Notes: generated by a model from the letters alone, not told the origin. A DNA stretch of 64,000 nt from Deinococcus metallilatus (GCF_004758605.1 NZ_CP038512.1:1690501-1754500); one strand, 5' to 3'. Shown: positions 1 to 10,843, counted from the stretch's first letter. Translations and numbers: made by a program.

Positions 1-600
1 GGTCACGAGGACCTGGGCAAGCACTGGGTCGGCGCAGGCCATCTGAAGATCGGGGATAAGATCAAGCAGGCGGACGGCACCACGGGGGTCGTCGCCAACG
101 TGGTCACCCTTCAGCAGACGCGGGAGATGTTTAACCTAACTGTCAGCGAGGCCCATACCTACTACGTGGGCACGCAGGGCTGGTTGGTGCATAACTGTAA
201 TGCAGCGGCGGCGGAAAATTTCCTCCTTAACAATGTTCCTGGTCTTGCAAAACAAAATAAGGTCACTGCGGTCTATGATAAGGCAACAGGTAAGTGGTAC
301 TATGGGACAAGTGGTAGTGTGCCCAAGAACCCGCACGAACTTACGCAGGGCTTAATTGACAATGCCCTACAAAATGTTACGAATCCCCCCAGATGGTCTT
401 GCGGGAATTGTGGCGAGTTCAATGCGCTCGATAATGCAGTAAAAGGTGTAGCCTCTTCTGGGAGAACTCCCCAATTATCCGACTTTGAAATGTTTACATT
501 CATGCGCCGAGGCAGAGGAGACAACATACGTCTTATCCCCGAAGCACCCTGCGCCTGGTGTCAGACTCTACGGCCAAACGTTGGAAAAATGTACCCGTGA
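1..600 (+). CDS. Polymorphic toxin C-terminus: Hint domain plus deaminase-like toxin (5' partial)
   Basis: The reading frame is open from base 1, so only the last 199 residues of a larger secreted toxin are visible. The first ~65 residues look like the end of a Hint (intein-like) self-cleavage domain, closing with Leu-Val-His-Asn-Cys (HNC at 190-198), the usual splice-type junction that frees the C-terminal warhead. The warhead has a Cys-Gly-Glu motif (409-417, in context CGNCGEFNAL) and a Pro-Cys-Ala-Trp-Cys motif (547-561). This matches the zinc-binding CxE/PCxxC pattern of the deaminase superfamily, best the YwqJ-like toxin deaminases, so it may deaminate bases in target nucleic acid (inference). 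The stop is followed by AAGGAG and then the immunity gene. The delivery part (RHS, CdiA or other) lies outside the window. Confidence 0.75.
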   Translation, partial: GHEDLGKHWVGAGHLKIGDKIKQADGTTGVVANVVTLQQTREMFNLTVSEAHTYYVGTQGWLVHNCNAAAAENFLLNNVPGLAKQNKVTAVYDKATGKWYYGTSGSVPKNPHELTQGLIDNALQNVTNPPRWSCGNCGEFNALDNAVKGVASSGRTPQLSDFEMFTFMRRGRGDNIRLIPEAPCAWCQTLRPNVGKMYP

Positions 601-612
601 TAAGGAGTTGTT

Positions 613-1161
613 GTGAGCGAGTTGTGCCAAGAAGCAATTGATGTCGTTGGTTTGGCCAGAACATGGTCGCACCCTCCACGAGCTTGGAGTGAAGTTGAAT
701 CGCTGTACAAAGGGTGTGGCTGTCCGAGTTTAGAAACAGCAAAGGAGTTTCTCTCTAAGTTTGAGGGATTGAAGTTCTTTGCTGCCTCTCCTCTGCAAAT
801 TGATTCTAGGATTAATATGGATGAGATGATTATACATCGGCCCTTATTTAAGAAAGATACAGTATGGGTTAACTTAGATTTGGAAGAGGTCTGCGATACT
901 TATTCCCAGGAGGTTGAGGGTGACGTATACTCCCGCGTGCTGAATAAAGAAGTGACACCTATTGGAGAGGTGATTACGTCAAATGGAGTGGAGTCCTTGG
1001 TGATAGACCAAGTAGGGCTTATTTATGCCGCTGTATTCGGCTCTATTGGCTTGGTAGGCAAAGACAGTGAAGACGCCATCAATAGATTAGTGTTGGGCAC
1101 GGAATATTGGAGGACAAGCCCTGCGGCGACTATCAATTTCGATATGAGCGAATATTCGTAG
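613..1161 (+). CDS. SUKH-3-type immunity protein
   Basis: This 182-residue acidic protein starts at GTG 613, 8 nt after an AAGGAG box and 13 nt after the toxin stop, so it is probably co-transcribed with the toxin. The order of conserved features (W..V...Y...G near residue 25, a hydrophobic A..FL..F.GL block near residue 45, PIGEV near residue 115, then a V.DQ.G..Y block and a final A...L..G) fits the SUKH-3 immunity family, which is known to accompany deaminase toxins such as YwqJ. Its role would be to bind and neutralise the upstream toxin. The gene is strikingly AT-rich compared with every chromosomal gene to the right, a sign of recent transfer. Family assignment is from motif reading, not a profile search. 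Confidence 0.65.
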   Translation: MSELCQEAIDVVGLARTWSHPPRAWSEVESLYKGCGCPSLETAKEFLSKFEGLKFFAASPLQIDSRINMDEMIIHRPLFKKDTVWVNLDLEEVCDTYSQEVEGDVYSRVLNKEVTPIGEVITSNGVESLVIDQVGLIYAAVFGSIGLVGKDSEDAINRLVLGTEYWRTSPAATINFDMSEYS

Positions 1162-1217
1162 CAGTTACATTACAACTACCCACTCACCTAATCTCCGTTC
1201 CCGTTAAATTCGCCTGA

Positions 1218-1257
1218 CAGAGACAACCGCCCCATTCCCCTTGGGGCGGCTTCTCTG
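1218..1257 (+). terminator. Imperfect hairpin terminator after toxin-immunity pair
   Basis: A CCGCCCC/GGGGCGG stem is extended by outer CAGAGA/TCTCTG arms, followed by a T-rich stretch. It ends the toxin-immunity transcript. Confidence 0.6.
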
Positions 1258-1260
1258 TTC

Positions 1261-1488
1261 CTACCCGCCCGGCCACACCTGAGCAGCGCAAGCAGCGGCA
1301 ATGGCAATCAAAAAGCAGTCCTCCGCTGTCTCCGCCTCAACCACCAGCTCAACATCCCCTCAGGCACCTCCGGCGGTTTCGGCATGCCAGCAGGCCAAAA
1401 CGTTAGGTCTTGCGCACAGCGGGTGGTGGAAGTCCTAAGTCCACTCACATAGGAGGCGCGCGGGAAACCACTATTTGGACAGCGCTCC
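1261..1488. other. Non-coding stretch with a possible gene remnant
   Basis: No intact gene is visible. On the minus strand a short open stretch (about 1261-1360) reads DVELVVEAETAEDCF and ends in a hydrophobic Ala-rich tail and a TAG, with a TGA directly upstream in frame. It resembles the end of a broken protein gene of unknown identity, consistent with decayed accessory DNA. Confidence 0.25.
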
Positions 1489-1926
1489 CTAAATCACACC
1501 CAGCCGCACCAACTCTTTCGGCTCGAACACAGGAATGTTCAGCCTGTTCCGCAATCGCAACAGGTGCTTGTCCTTCGTCACGATGCCGTTAGCCCCCGAG
1601 GCCACCAGCAGGTCCAGCAGATACCAGTCCTTCGGGTCCGGGCACGACGGCCAGTCCAGTTGCTCCACCTGCTCGTAATACTCCCCGATCCGGTGGAGTT
1701 CCCCTGCCGTGCGAAACGCGAACGACGGCGTGATGACGCCGCCACCCATCCCCAGCACGGCGGGATACGTCAGCACCTCGGCCAGTTCGGTGAAATGCGT
1801 CTCGCTCAGCACGAACACCACCTCGAAGCGCCGTGCTGCCTGATAGAGGTCTACCGCCGGGCCATGCAGGCTGGTCAACCCACTGAGCAGAACGTTCACA
1901 TCGGGGACGAGGCGAAGCGTATTCAA
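1489..1926 (-). CDS. PIN-domain ribonuclease toxin of a toxin-antitoxin pair
   Basis: A 145-residue PIN-family protein. It opens with LVPDVNVLLSG, giving the first catalytic Asp, then carries a conserved Glu in SETHFTELAEVL and acidic residues in DPKDWYLLDL and TKDKHLL. This is the standard arrangement of PIN endoribonucleases (putative TA toxin component, PIN family), which cleave RNA in a metal-dependent way. The start is chosen at TTG 1926 because it overlaps the stop of the upstream HTH gene (shared TTGA), implying translational coupling. Longer in-frame starts would lie wholly inside the upstream gene. It ends the two-gene unit. Confidence 0.75.
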   Translation of the reverse strand: MNTLRLVPDVNVLLSGLTSLHGPAVDLYQAARRFEVVFVLSETHFTELAEVLTYPAVLGMGGGVITPSFAFRTAGELHRIGEYYEQVEQLDWPSCPDPKDWYLLDLLVASGANGIVTKDKHLLRLRNRLNIPVFEPKELVRLGVI

Positions 1927-2357
1927 CGCTCGTCCCGCTCGTCTTTTCGCAAGGCTTCCAGAAGTGAGTTCCCCGCGAACCGCTCGCGCAACGCCTCCTC
2001 CGACAGGGCGGGGGCACGCTTGACCTGTTCGACTGGTCGGCGCTCCCTGGCCCACTGCACGGCCTGGTCAATCAGGTCCTCGCGCTCCTCGTCCGTGAGA
2101 TGCGCGAAGGCCTGGCGAAGCGGCTCGAAGGGATCGGCCTCTTCCTGAAGTTGCAGGGCGGTGTTGCCGAGGACCCGGTCGATGGCCGCCGTGGGAATGC
2201 GGTACTGCGCCCGTCCGGTGGCCGTGGTTCGCACCCGGATGGCTTCCAGAGCGCCCTCCTTGATCTGACGGCGCACGGTGTCGTCGCTGACGTGTAGGAG
2301 CTTGGCGGCTTCCTGCACGGTCAACAAGCGGCGTGGTTCGTGTTTGCGTCCAGTCAT
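1923..2357 (-). CDS. HTH (excisionase/MerR-like) antitoxin
   Basis: A 144-residue protein. Residues 8-45 form a clear excisionase/MerR-type winged HTH (LLTVQEAAKLLHVSDDTVRR, then QIKEGALEAIRV), which would bind DNA and probably autoregulate the pair. The C-terminal half is charged and helical and is the likely toxin-binding part. ATG 2357 is preceded by GAGAGG and is preferred over an upstream in-frame start that adds a Cys-rich, low-quality leader. It overlaps the PIN gene by 4 nt. Assignment as antitoxin is by context and domain; the HTH could also act on the neighbouring recombinase. Confidence 0.65.
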   Translation of the reverse strand: MTGRKHEPRRLLTVQEAAKLLHVSDDTVRRQIKEGALEAIRVRTTATGRAQYRIPTAAIDRVLGNTALQLQEEADPFEPLRQAFAHLTDEEREDLIDQAVQWARERRPVEQVKRAPALSEEALRERFAGNSLLEALRKDERDER

Positions 2358-2388
2358 CCTCTCACCCAGCCCCACCTTACCGCACCAA

Positions 2389-2415
2389 GCGCAGGAGGCG
2401 CAGGAGGCGCAAGAC
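2389..2415. repeat. Three tandem 9-bp repeats between divergent antitoxin and integrase
   Basis: Two perfect GCGCAGGAG copies are followed by a degenerate third (GCGCAAGAC) in the intergenic region shared by the divergent HTH gene and the integrase. They could be an operator or iteron-like binding site, or chance low complexity. Confidence 0.35.
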
Positions 2416-2462
2416 ATGGCAACGCTCGACCTGCCCGCAAGCGGGCAGGAAGCGAGGCAGAA

Positions 2463-3632
2463 ATGCCGAAACGTGGAAACAGAAAGGGCAGCATTCAGCA
2501 GCGGGGCGAGCGGTATGTCGCCGTCCTCACCCTCGGTCGGGACGAGAACGGACGGCAGAGGCGCAAAACGGTACGCTTCGACAGCCGTGAAGAAGCGGAG
2601 GCGTGGCTGAAGCGGCAGAAGACAGCGGCCAGCGTGGACTTTGGCTTACCTGAGGGTGACCTCGCTGTCGGTTTGGGACGGGAGACACCCTTCTCGGCAT
2701 TCCTGGTCACTTGGCTGAATGCCAAGCGCCATCAGGTGCGCGAGAAGACCTGGCGGGACTACGAGCGTGTTGTGCGCCTCCACCTCGTTCCTTCCATCCT
2801 CGGCCCCATCGCCTTAGGTGCCCTCACGCCCCTGCATATCGAACGCCTTATGCTGAACTTGCTGACCGCCGGACACAACGCCACGCTCGCTTTCGTGGTG
2901 CTGCGCGTTGTCAAACTGGCCCTCGGGCAGGCGGTGGATTGGGGGCTGCTCCCCTTCAGCCCTGCGGCGCGCGTGAAGGCGCCAAAACGACCACGAAAGG
3001 AAATGAAGGTGTGGACGCCGGAACAGGCCAGAACATTCCTTGACACCTGCCGGAAGCACCAGCCGCGACTGTACCCGCTGTTCTACCTCGCCCTGACTAC
3101 TGGAATGCGACGTAGCGAACTCCTCGGACTGCACTGGGACGACGTTCATCTCCACCGGGGCGAGTTGTTGGTGCGGCTCAGCCTCGTTCAGTGTGGACCA
3201 AAAGCGGTGCTGAGCGATCCGAAGACACCCGCCAGCCGTCGCCGCGTCCTGCTGTCCCCGGACACAGTGACTGTGCTACGCGAGCACTGCACACGGCAGG
3301 AAGCCGAGAAGGGTCGTTAGAAGAAATGTAGCCCTCCTGAGGAGGGACTCGTGTTCCCGTCCACGGTGGGACGCTTCCAACTGCCCTGCACCCTGGTTCG
3401 GATCTTCCACAAGCTTGTGAAATTGGCGGAGGTGCCCGACGTTCGCCTCCACGATCTGCGGCACACAGCGGCGTCTCTTCTGGTGCGGCATGGAGTGCCG
3501 ATCAAGGCGGTGGCGGAACGACTGGGGCATCGGGACGCGAGCTTGACGTTGCGGGTGTACACACACGTCTACGAGGAGCAACGGCGAGAGGCGGCACTGA
3601 GCCTCGACCAACTGCTGGGCGGGCACAAATAG
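2463..3632 (+). pseudogene. Tyrosine recombinase/integrase interrupted by an in-frame amber codon
   Basis: This phage/ICE-type integrase has 389 sense-length codons but carries TAG at 3318-3320 (codon 286). Both sides are in the same frame, so one base change explains the break. The N-terminal part has an arm-binding/SAM-like core-binding region and the first catalytic Arg (TTGMRRSELLGLHWDD), plus the Lys region (DPKTPASRRR). After the stop come HDLRHTAAS (HxxR), LGH and the nucleophile Tyr in LRVYTHVY. The full RKHRHY set is therefore present but split. Without readthrough or suppression no active recombinase is made. ATG 2463 begins the typical basic MPKRGNRKGSIQ start. A sequencing error is an alternative explanation. 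Confidence 0.85.
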
Positions 3633-3638
3633 CGGGGG

Positions 3639-3688
3639 AGGTGCTACCGGGATGCTACGGCGGTGCTACTGCGCCCCCGGTAGCACCT
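3639..3688. repeat. 13-bp perfect inverted repeat with extra half-sites, just after integrase
   Basis: AGGTGCTACCGGG (3639-3651) and its exact reverse complement (3676-3688) flank a 24-bp spacer that holds another GGTGCTAC copy (3662-3669) and a related GATGCTACGG. Immediate placement 3' of the integrase suggests recombinase or excisionase arm sites or part of an attachment region; a plain RNA hairpin is the alternative. Confidence 0.45.
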
Positions 3689-3696
3689 GCCCTTCA

Positions 3697-3725
3697 AAAA
3701 GAGGCCGAACGGTTCGGCCTCTTTC
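3697..3725. terminator. Bidirectional terminator between integrase and EamA gene
   Basis: AAAGAGGCCGAAC pairs with GTTCGGCCTCTTT, with A and T tracts on the two sides. It serves the rightward integrase and the leftward exporter gene. Confidence 0.75.
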
Positions 3726-3789
3726 CTTGAACACTCCCCCTACGTCAAGGCGTGGTCTGACCGCCCAAGCTGAAACCCGAGCAGCATGA

Positions 3790-4674
<885 letters not shown>

Positions 4675-4703
4675 TATGCCGCCCGCAGGCCCGGCGAGCA
4701 GAA

Positions 4704-4735
4704 ACCGCTCCCGTCATAGCAAGGGCGGGAGCGGT
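4704..4735 (-). terminator. Terminator after glgP
   Basis: ACCGCTCCCG/CGGGAGCGGT stem, followed on the minus strand by a T-rich run, 40 nt downstream of the glgP stop. Confidence 0.7.
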
Positions 4736-4775
4736 CCGGCTGACCGTTAAAGGCGGACGGCCGAGGGCTTCCCCC

Positions 4776-7323
<2,548 letters not shown>

Positions 7324-7405
7324 CCCTGCCGGGACCACTTTCCGCCAGTCCAGACCGCCAGGCGCGGCAAAAATGGACCGACCCAGACACGCCCCCGGGC
7401 GCCTG

Positions 7406-7702
7406 TCAGCCCCCGCCCGCCAGCAGTTCCCGGCGTTCCCAGGTCACGACCCGCTTCAGGACGGTCCGCAGCACGAACACGGCGGCGAACAGGCCGATCT
7501 GGGTCCAGGTGGTGAGTTCTATCGTCCGCAGCAGCGTCGCCACGACCTTGAGGTTCAGGGCCAGCAGCAGGCCCTCCGCCACCTGCAACCGGGCGTGCAG
7601 CAGCCCACCCCCCCGGACGAGGGTCAGCAGTGCGGCGACGACGTACCCGAAGATGACCACGTTGGTGACCAGTTCCACGAACAGGCGCAGGACGCCGAGC
7701 AT
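7406..7702 (-). CDS. DUF1622-like small membrane protein (second of tandem pair)
   Basis: A 98-residue protein with three hydrophobic helices. The RLQVAEGLLLALNLKVVATLLRT segment (shown in parts: RLQVAEGLLLAL, KVVATLLRTIEL) aligns with RLRLGRWLSVVLEFLLAADILRT (RLRLGRWLSVVLEF, LLAADILRT) of its upstream neighbour, so the two are divergent paralogues of the DUF1622 family. Function is unknown; it should sit in the cytoplasmic membrane. ATG 7702 lies 2 nt after the stop of the neighbour, so the two are co-translated. The conserved E-F-L-x-A-A-D core of DUF1622 is degraded here (N-L-K-V-V-A-T). Confidence 0.65.
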   Translation of the reverse strand: MLGVLRLFVELVTNVVIFGYVVAALLTLVRGGGLLHARLQVAEGLLLALNLKVVATLLRTIELTTWTQIGLFAAVFVLRTVLKRVVTWERRELLAGGG

Positions 7703-7704
7703 CC

Positions 7705-8130
7705 TTAGCCCTGTTCGCGGCGAATGGGCTGGGTGATGCTGGCGTCGGCGGCCTGCTGCTGCGACCGCGCCTCCTCGCGCACCTCCTGACCCAGGAAGTA
7801 GTTCAGGGCGGTCCGGATGCCCGCGATGGCCGCCAGCTTGCCGATGTCGCTCCAGTTCGGCGCGACGGCGGTCCGCAGGATATCGGCGGCCAGCAGGAAT
7901 TCCAGCACCACGGAAAGCCAGCGGCCCAGGCGCAGGCGAATGGCCTCCTTGAGCGATTCGGGCTTCTCGTGCTGCACGAAAAACAACTTCAGCGAACTCC
8001 ACACCGCCTCGATCACCGCGATACCCACGATGATCCCGGAGACACCCTCCACTCCGGTCGCCAGGTACTGCGTGATGATGCCCACCGTCGCCTCGAACTG
8101 CGCGAAAAAACCGCTCAAGCTGCCTTCCAT
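7705..8130 (-). CDS. DUF1622 family membrane protein
   Basis: A 141-residue protein with an N-terminal hydrophobic segment (GVEGVSGIIVGIAVIEAV) and the DUF1622 signature LRLGRWLSVVLEFLLAADIL followed by RTA, then a third hydrophobic stretch and a charged C-terminal tail. Role unknown; members are small integral membrane proteins. The start ATG 8130 has no Shine-Dalgarno but has TAGCCT exactly 6 nt upstream, a leaderless arrangement. It is the first gene of a two-gene unit with its smaller paralogue. Confidence 0.8.
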   Translation of the reverse strand: MEGSLSGFFAQFEATVGIITQYLATGVEGVSGIIVGIAVIEAVWSSLKLFFVQHEKPESLKEAIRLRLGRWLSVVLEFLLAADILRTAVAPNWSDIGKLAAIAGIRTALNYFLGQEVREEARSQQQAADASITQPIRREQG

Positions 8131-8221
8131 GTCAGCAGGCTAGGTCCCGGCGGGCCGCGCGGGTGATAGCGGCGCAGAGGGGGCATTGAGGAAACACCGG
8201 GCCAGCACAGTAGCCTGGGGC

Positions 8222-8704
8222 ATGACCCTCCCGCCCGCCAACGAGGACGATCCGCAGGCCCTGCTGTACGCCGAGGGGGACCGGCTCGCCCGGCGGCTCG
8301 CGCAGACGCTGGGCGGCGGCGAGGCGGATGTGGCCCGGGCGCACCTGCTGGGCCTGAGCCTCGCCGTGAATCTGGTGAATGCCCTGCTGCCCACCGTCGA
8401 GCAGGTGACGCGCCACGCCGGAAAGCCGCTGCATGCCCACCTCACCGGGGACGAGCGGGGCCGCGCCGTGATCGAGACGGTCACCCCCAACGGCGAACCC
8501 CATGCCCGCCTCCCGGTGGACGACCTGCTCGACTCGGCCCTGTACCGGGGCGGACAGCTCCATCCCACCGTCCAGGCCCATCTCGCGCAGGCCATGCACG
8601 GCAGCGAACACCACGCCACCCGCGCGCTGGCGGCCTGCCTGAAAAGCGCCCCCGTGCTGGACGCGCTGCGGCGGCACCTCACCGCCTTGCTGAAGCAGGG
8701 CTGA
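8222..8704 (+). CDS. Hypothetical protein, Deinococcus type
   Basis: A 160-residue soluble, Ala/Leu/His-rich helical protein that I do not recognise. Visible blocks are a helical N-terminus (QALLYAEGDRLARRLAQTL), a hydrophobic middle (LLGLSLAVNLVNALLPTVEQV) and a short beta-like GDERGRAVIETVTPNG segment. ATG 8222 is preceded by TAGCCT with a 5-nt gap, a leaderless promoter; an upstream in-frame start has no support. It converges on alaX with a 6-nt gap. Codon use is like the surrounding chromosome. Confidence 0.6.
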   Translation: MTLPPANEDDPQALLYAEGDRLARRLAQTLGGGEADVARAHLLGLSLAVNLVNALLPTVEQVTRHAGKPLHAHLTGDERGRAVIETVTPNGEPHARLPVDDLLDSALYRGGQLHPTVQAHLAQAMHGSEHHATRALAACLKSAPVLDALRRHLTALLKQG

Positions 8705-8710
8705 TCCCGA

Positions 8711-9922
8711 TCAGGTGGGCCTTCCGGCGGCAGGCCGCATAACCGTCAACGCTTCGCGGACGGCCGGGAGGAAGCGGTCAGGCTGCCCGGTGGTCCCCTG
8801 CGCGAGCGTGGGCCGTCCGCCCCCCTTGCCGCCCACGACCTTCAGGGCCGCCCCCAGCAGTTCCCCGGCGGGCACGTCCTCCCGCCCGCTGCCGATGCCG
8901 CAGCGCCCGCCGGGAGCGAGGGCGGCCACCACCTCTCCCGGCGGCACGTCCGCCAGGACCAGGGGCAGCAGGGCAACGTCGTCGAGCGTCACTTCGCGCA
9001 GGGCCACACCGTTCACGTCCTGACACGGCGCCAGCCGAACCAGCGTGTGGGCGAGATGCTGGCGCAGCGCCGCGGCCGCCGCCCTCTGCGCGTCCCGGTC
9101 CGCCAGCAGGGTCGCCACGCGCTCGGGCAGCGCCTCGACGGGGGCGCTGAAGCCCTGCGCCAGCGCGCGGGCCTCCCGGTACACGCCCGCCAGGTAGGCG
9201 CCCGCCTCCTCCCCCGCCATGAAGAACACCCGCGTCAGGCCGCCCCGGATACGCTCGGTCCGCAGCACGACGACCGGCGCGACCAGCGCCGCGCGGGGAA
9301 CATGGGTGCCGCCGCAGGCGCTCACGTCAAAGGGAGTCCCCTCCGCGTCCCGGAAGATCACCAGCCGCACGTCGCCGCGCACCTTCGCCTCCCGGCGCAG
9401 CGGGTAGCGGTGCAGCTCCACGTCGGAAACGGTGGGCGTCTCCAGCTCCAGGTCGGTGCGGGCCAGTGTCCCCCGCAGCAGCGTCTCGGCGGCCCGGACA
9501 TCGGCCTCGGTCGGGTCGCCCTCCAGGTCAATCGTGCTCTCGGCGTTCCGCATGCTGACGGCCGCCACGCGGAAGGCCGGGTTGACCCGGTGAAAGGCCT
9601 GCGCGAGCAGATGTTCCGCGCTGTGGCGGGCCATGTTGTGCCAGCGCCAGACCGCGTCCACCTCGCCCGTGACCCGGGTTCCCACCGGAGGCACCACGTC
9701 CCCGACCTCGTGCCAGATCACGCCGCTGGATTTGTCCTTGCGGGTTCCGCGTACCACCGCCTCACCGCCCGGCCAGCGCAGCACGCCCACGTCCCCATTC
9801 TGGCCGCCGCCCTCGGGGTAGAAGGCCGTCGCGTCCAGGCCCACCGCGCCGCCGCGCGTGTCCGTGACGGTGGCGGTGAAGGTCAGGAGGGTGGAAGCCT
9901 CGTGATAGAGGGGGCGGGTCAT
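8711..9922 (-). CDS. alaX: Alanyl-tRNA editing protein, AlaX long type with DHHA1 domain
   Basis: A 403-residue protein related to the editing half of AlaRS. It removes Ser or Gly wrongly attached to tRNA-Ala. The N-terminal beta-barrel carries YPEGGGQNGD; the zinc site is formed by HSAEH (about residue 100) and CGGTH (about residue 203). A helical stretch follows, then a DHHA1 domain ending in VVGGKGGGRP, the tRNA-binding glycine motif. Start ATG 9922 is preferred over an upstream in-frame start because TACCCT lies 6 nt upstream (leaderless) and the family begins with this segment. Confidence 0.88.
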   Translation of the reverse strand: MTRPLYHEASTLLTFTATVTDTRGGAVGLDATAFYPEGGGQNGDVGVLRWPGGEAVVRGTRKDKSSGVIWHEVGDVVPPVGTRVTGEVDAVWRWHNMARHSAEHLLAQAFHRVNPAFRVAAVSMRNAESTIDLEGDPTEADVRAAETLLRGTLARTDLELETPTVSDVELHRYPLRREAKVRGDVRLVIFRDAEGTPFDVSACGGTHVPRAALVAPVVVLRTERIRGGLTRVFFMAGEEAGAYLAGVYREARALAQGFSAPVEALPERVATLLADRDAQRAAAAALRQHLAHTLVRLAPCQDVNGVALREVTLDDVALLPLVLADVPPGEVVAALAPGGRCGIGSGREDVPAGELLGAALKVVGGKGGGRPTLAQGTTGQPDRFLPAVREALTVMRPAAGRPT

Positions 9923-10022
9923 GGGGTCAGGGTAGAGCGTTCTGACGGTGGGGCGGGCCACATGGGGTGGTCAGGCAGGTCAGTTACCGTTCAGGACTGT
10001 TCTGCGGCCCCGGGGTCTTCTC

Positions 10023-10829
10023 TCAGGCCAGCCGGGAAAGGTGCGGCCGGGGCCTCAACCCGTGCTGCCGCACCAGCCTGCGGACCTCCTGACAGCGGCA
10101 GCCCGGGTAGGTGCAGAGCAGGGCCTCGGGGTCGTGGGTCAGCAGGTGGACCGTGCCGTCCACCAGGTCGCGCACCCGGTAGAGGCGCAGGGCGGCGTTG
10201 CCGACGCGGGTGGACCGCCCCTGCACGTAGGGTTCCAGGCGGCCGAAGTCGGCCGAGCAGTTGGGAAAGGCGGTGGGAAGCACCTGGCCGTCCAGCGGGA
10301 CGTAGCGCGTGAGCAGCGGCATCCCCGCCACATGCTCGCCGTAGTGGACGGTCGTGTTGCTGCCGAAGTCCACCCCCATCAGCAGGGCGTAGCCGTCCAG
10401 GTCGTAAAGGGCCCCGACCGGCTGGTACGGACTGGCGAGCGTCTGCGCCGCCGTGACGCGCTCCGCCTCGGCCCCCAGCGCGATGAAACTCAGGATGGGG
10501 TGGAAGGAGCGCAGGGCGTCCGCCCGCTCCACCAGTTCCTGCGGCACCCGGCCGATCTCGCGGCTGACCCGCAGATCGCGGTGGAAGCGCGTGTGGACGG
10601 GCGAGGTGGGGTGCCTCAGCTCGGTGCGGTAGGTGAAGGCCGGGGCCACCAGCGTCGCCGTGCGCGCGCCCAGCGTGTCCACCACCGTCCGCGCCCCGCC
10701 TTCCAGATACCCGAACGCCTTGAGGCTCGCGTGGACCATCACATGCTGCGAGCCGTCCAGCCCCAGCTCGGCCAGCCCGGCGGCGAGGTCGGCAGGCGTG
10801 ACGGACGGCTTGCGCAGCATGTTCAGCAC
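10023..10829 (-). CDS. AAC(3)-family N-acetyltransferase
   Basis: A 268-residue protein of the antibiotic N-acetyltransferase family (AAC(3)/FrbF type), which transfers acetyl from acetyl-CoA to amino groups. Family landmarks: HASLKAFGYLEGGARTVVD near the N-terminus, LVAPAFTYR, the SFHPILSFIALG segment, and LLMGVDFGSNTTVHYGEHV. The C-terminus adds a Cys cluster (CTYPGCRC) that may bind metal. GTG 10829 has TAAGCT 6 nt upstream (leaderless); ATG 10820 is the alternative. Such chromosomal members often act on metabolites, so aminoglycoside resistance should not be assumed. Confidence 0.8.
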   Translation of the reverse strand: MLNMLRKPSVTPADLAAGLAELGLDGSQHVMVHASLKAFGYLEGGARTVVDTLGARTATLVAPAFTYRTELRHPTSPVHTRFHRDLRVSREIGRVPQELVERADALRSFHPILSFIALGAEAERVTAAQTLASPYQPVGALYDLDGYALLMGVDFGSNTTVHYGEHVAGMPLLTRYVPLDGQVLPTAFPNCSADFGRLEPYVQGRSTRVGNAALRLYRVRDLVDGTVHLLTHDPEALLCTYPGCRCQEVRRLVRQHGLRPRPHLSRLA

Positions 10830-10843
10830 ATGGACAGCTTATC

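Noticed and set aside
3697..3725. tRNA 3' end as integrase attachment site
   Set aside because: The sequence folds only as a simple terminator stem; no cloverleaf, anticodon or CCA-type end is present.
10023..10829. Acquired aminoglycoside resistance gene
   Set aside because: Composition and promoter style match the chromosome and no mobile element is adjacent; only the family can be stated.
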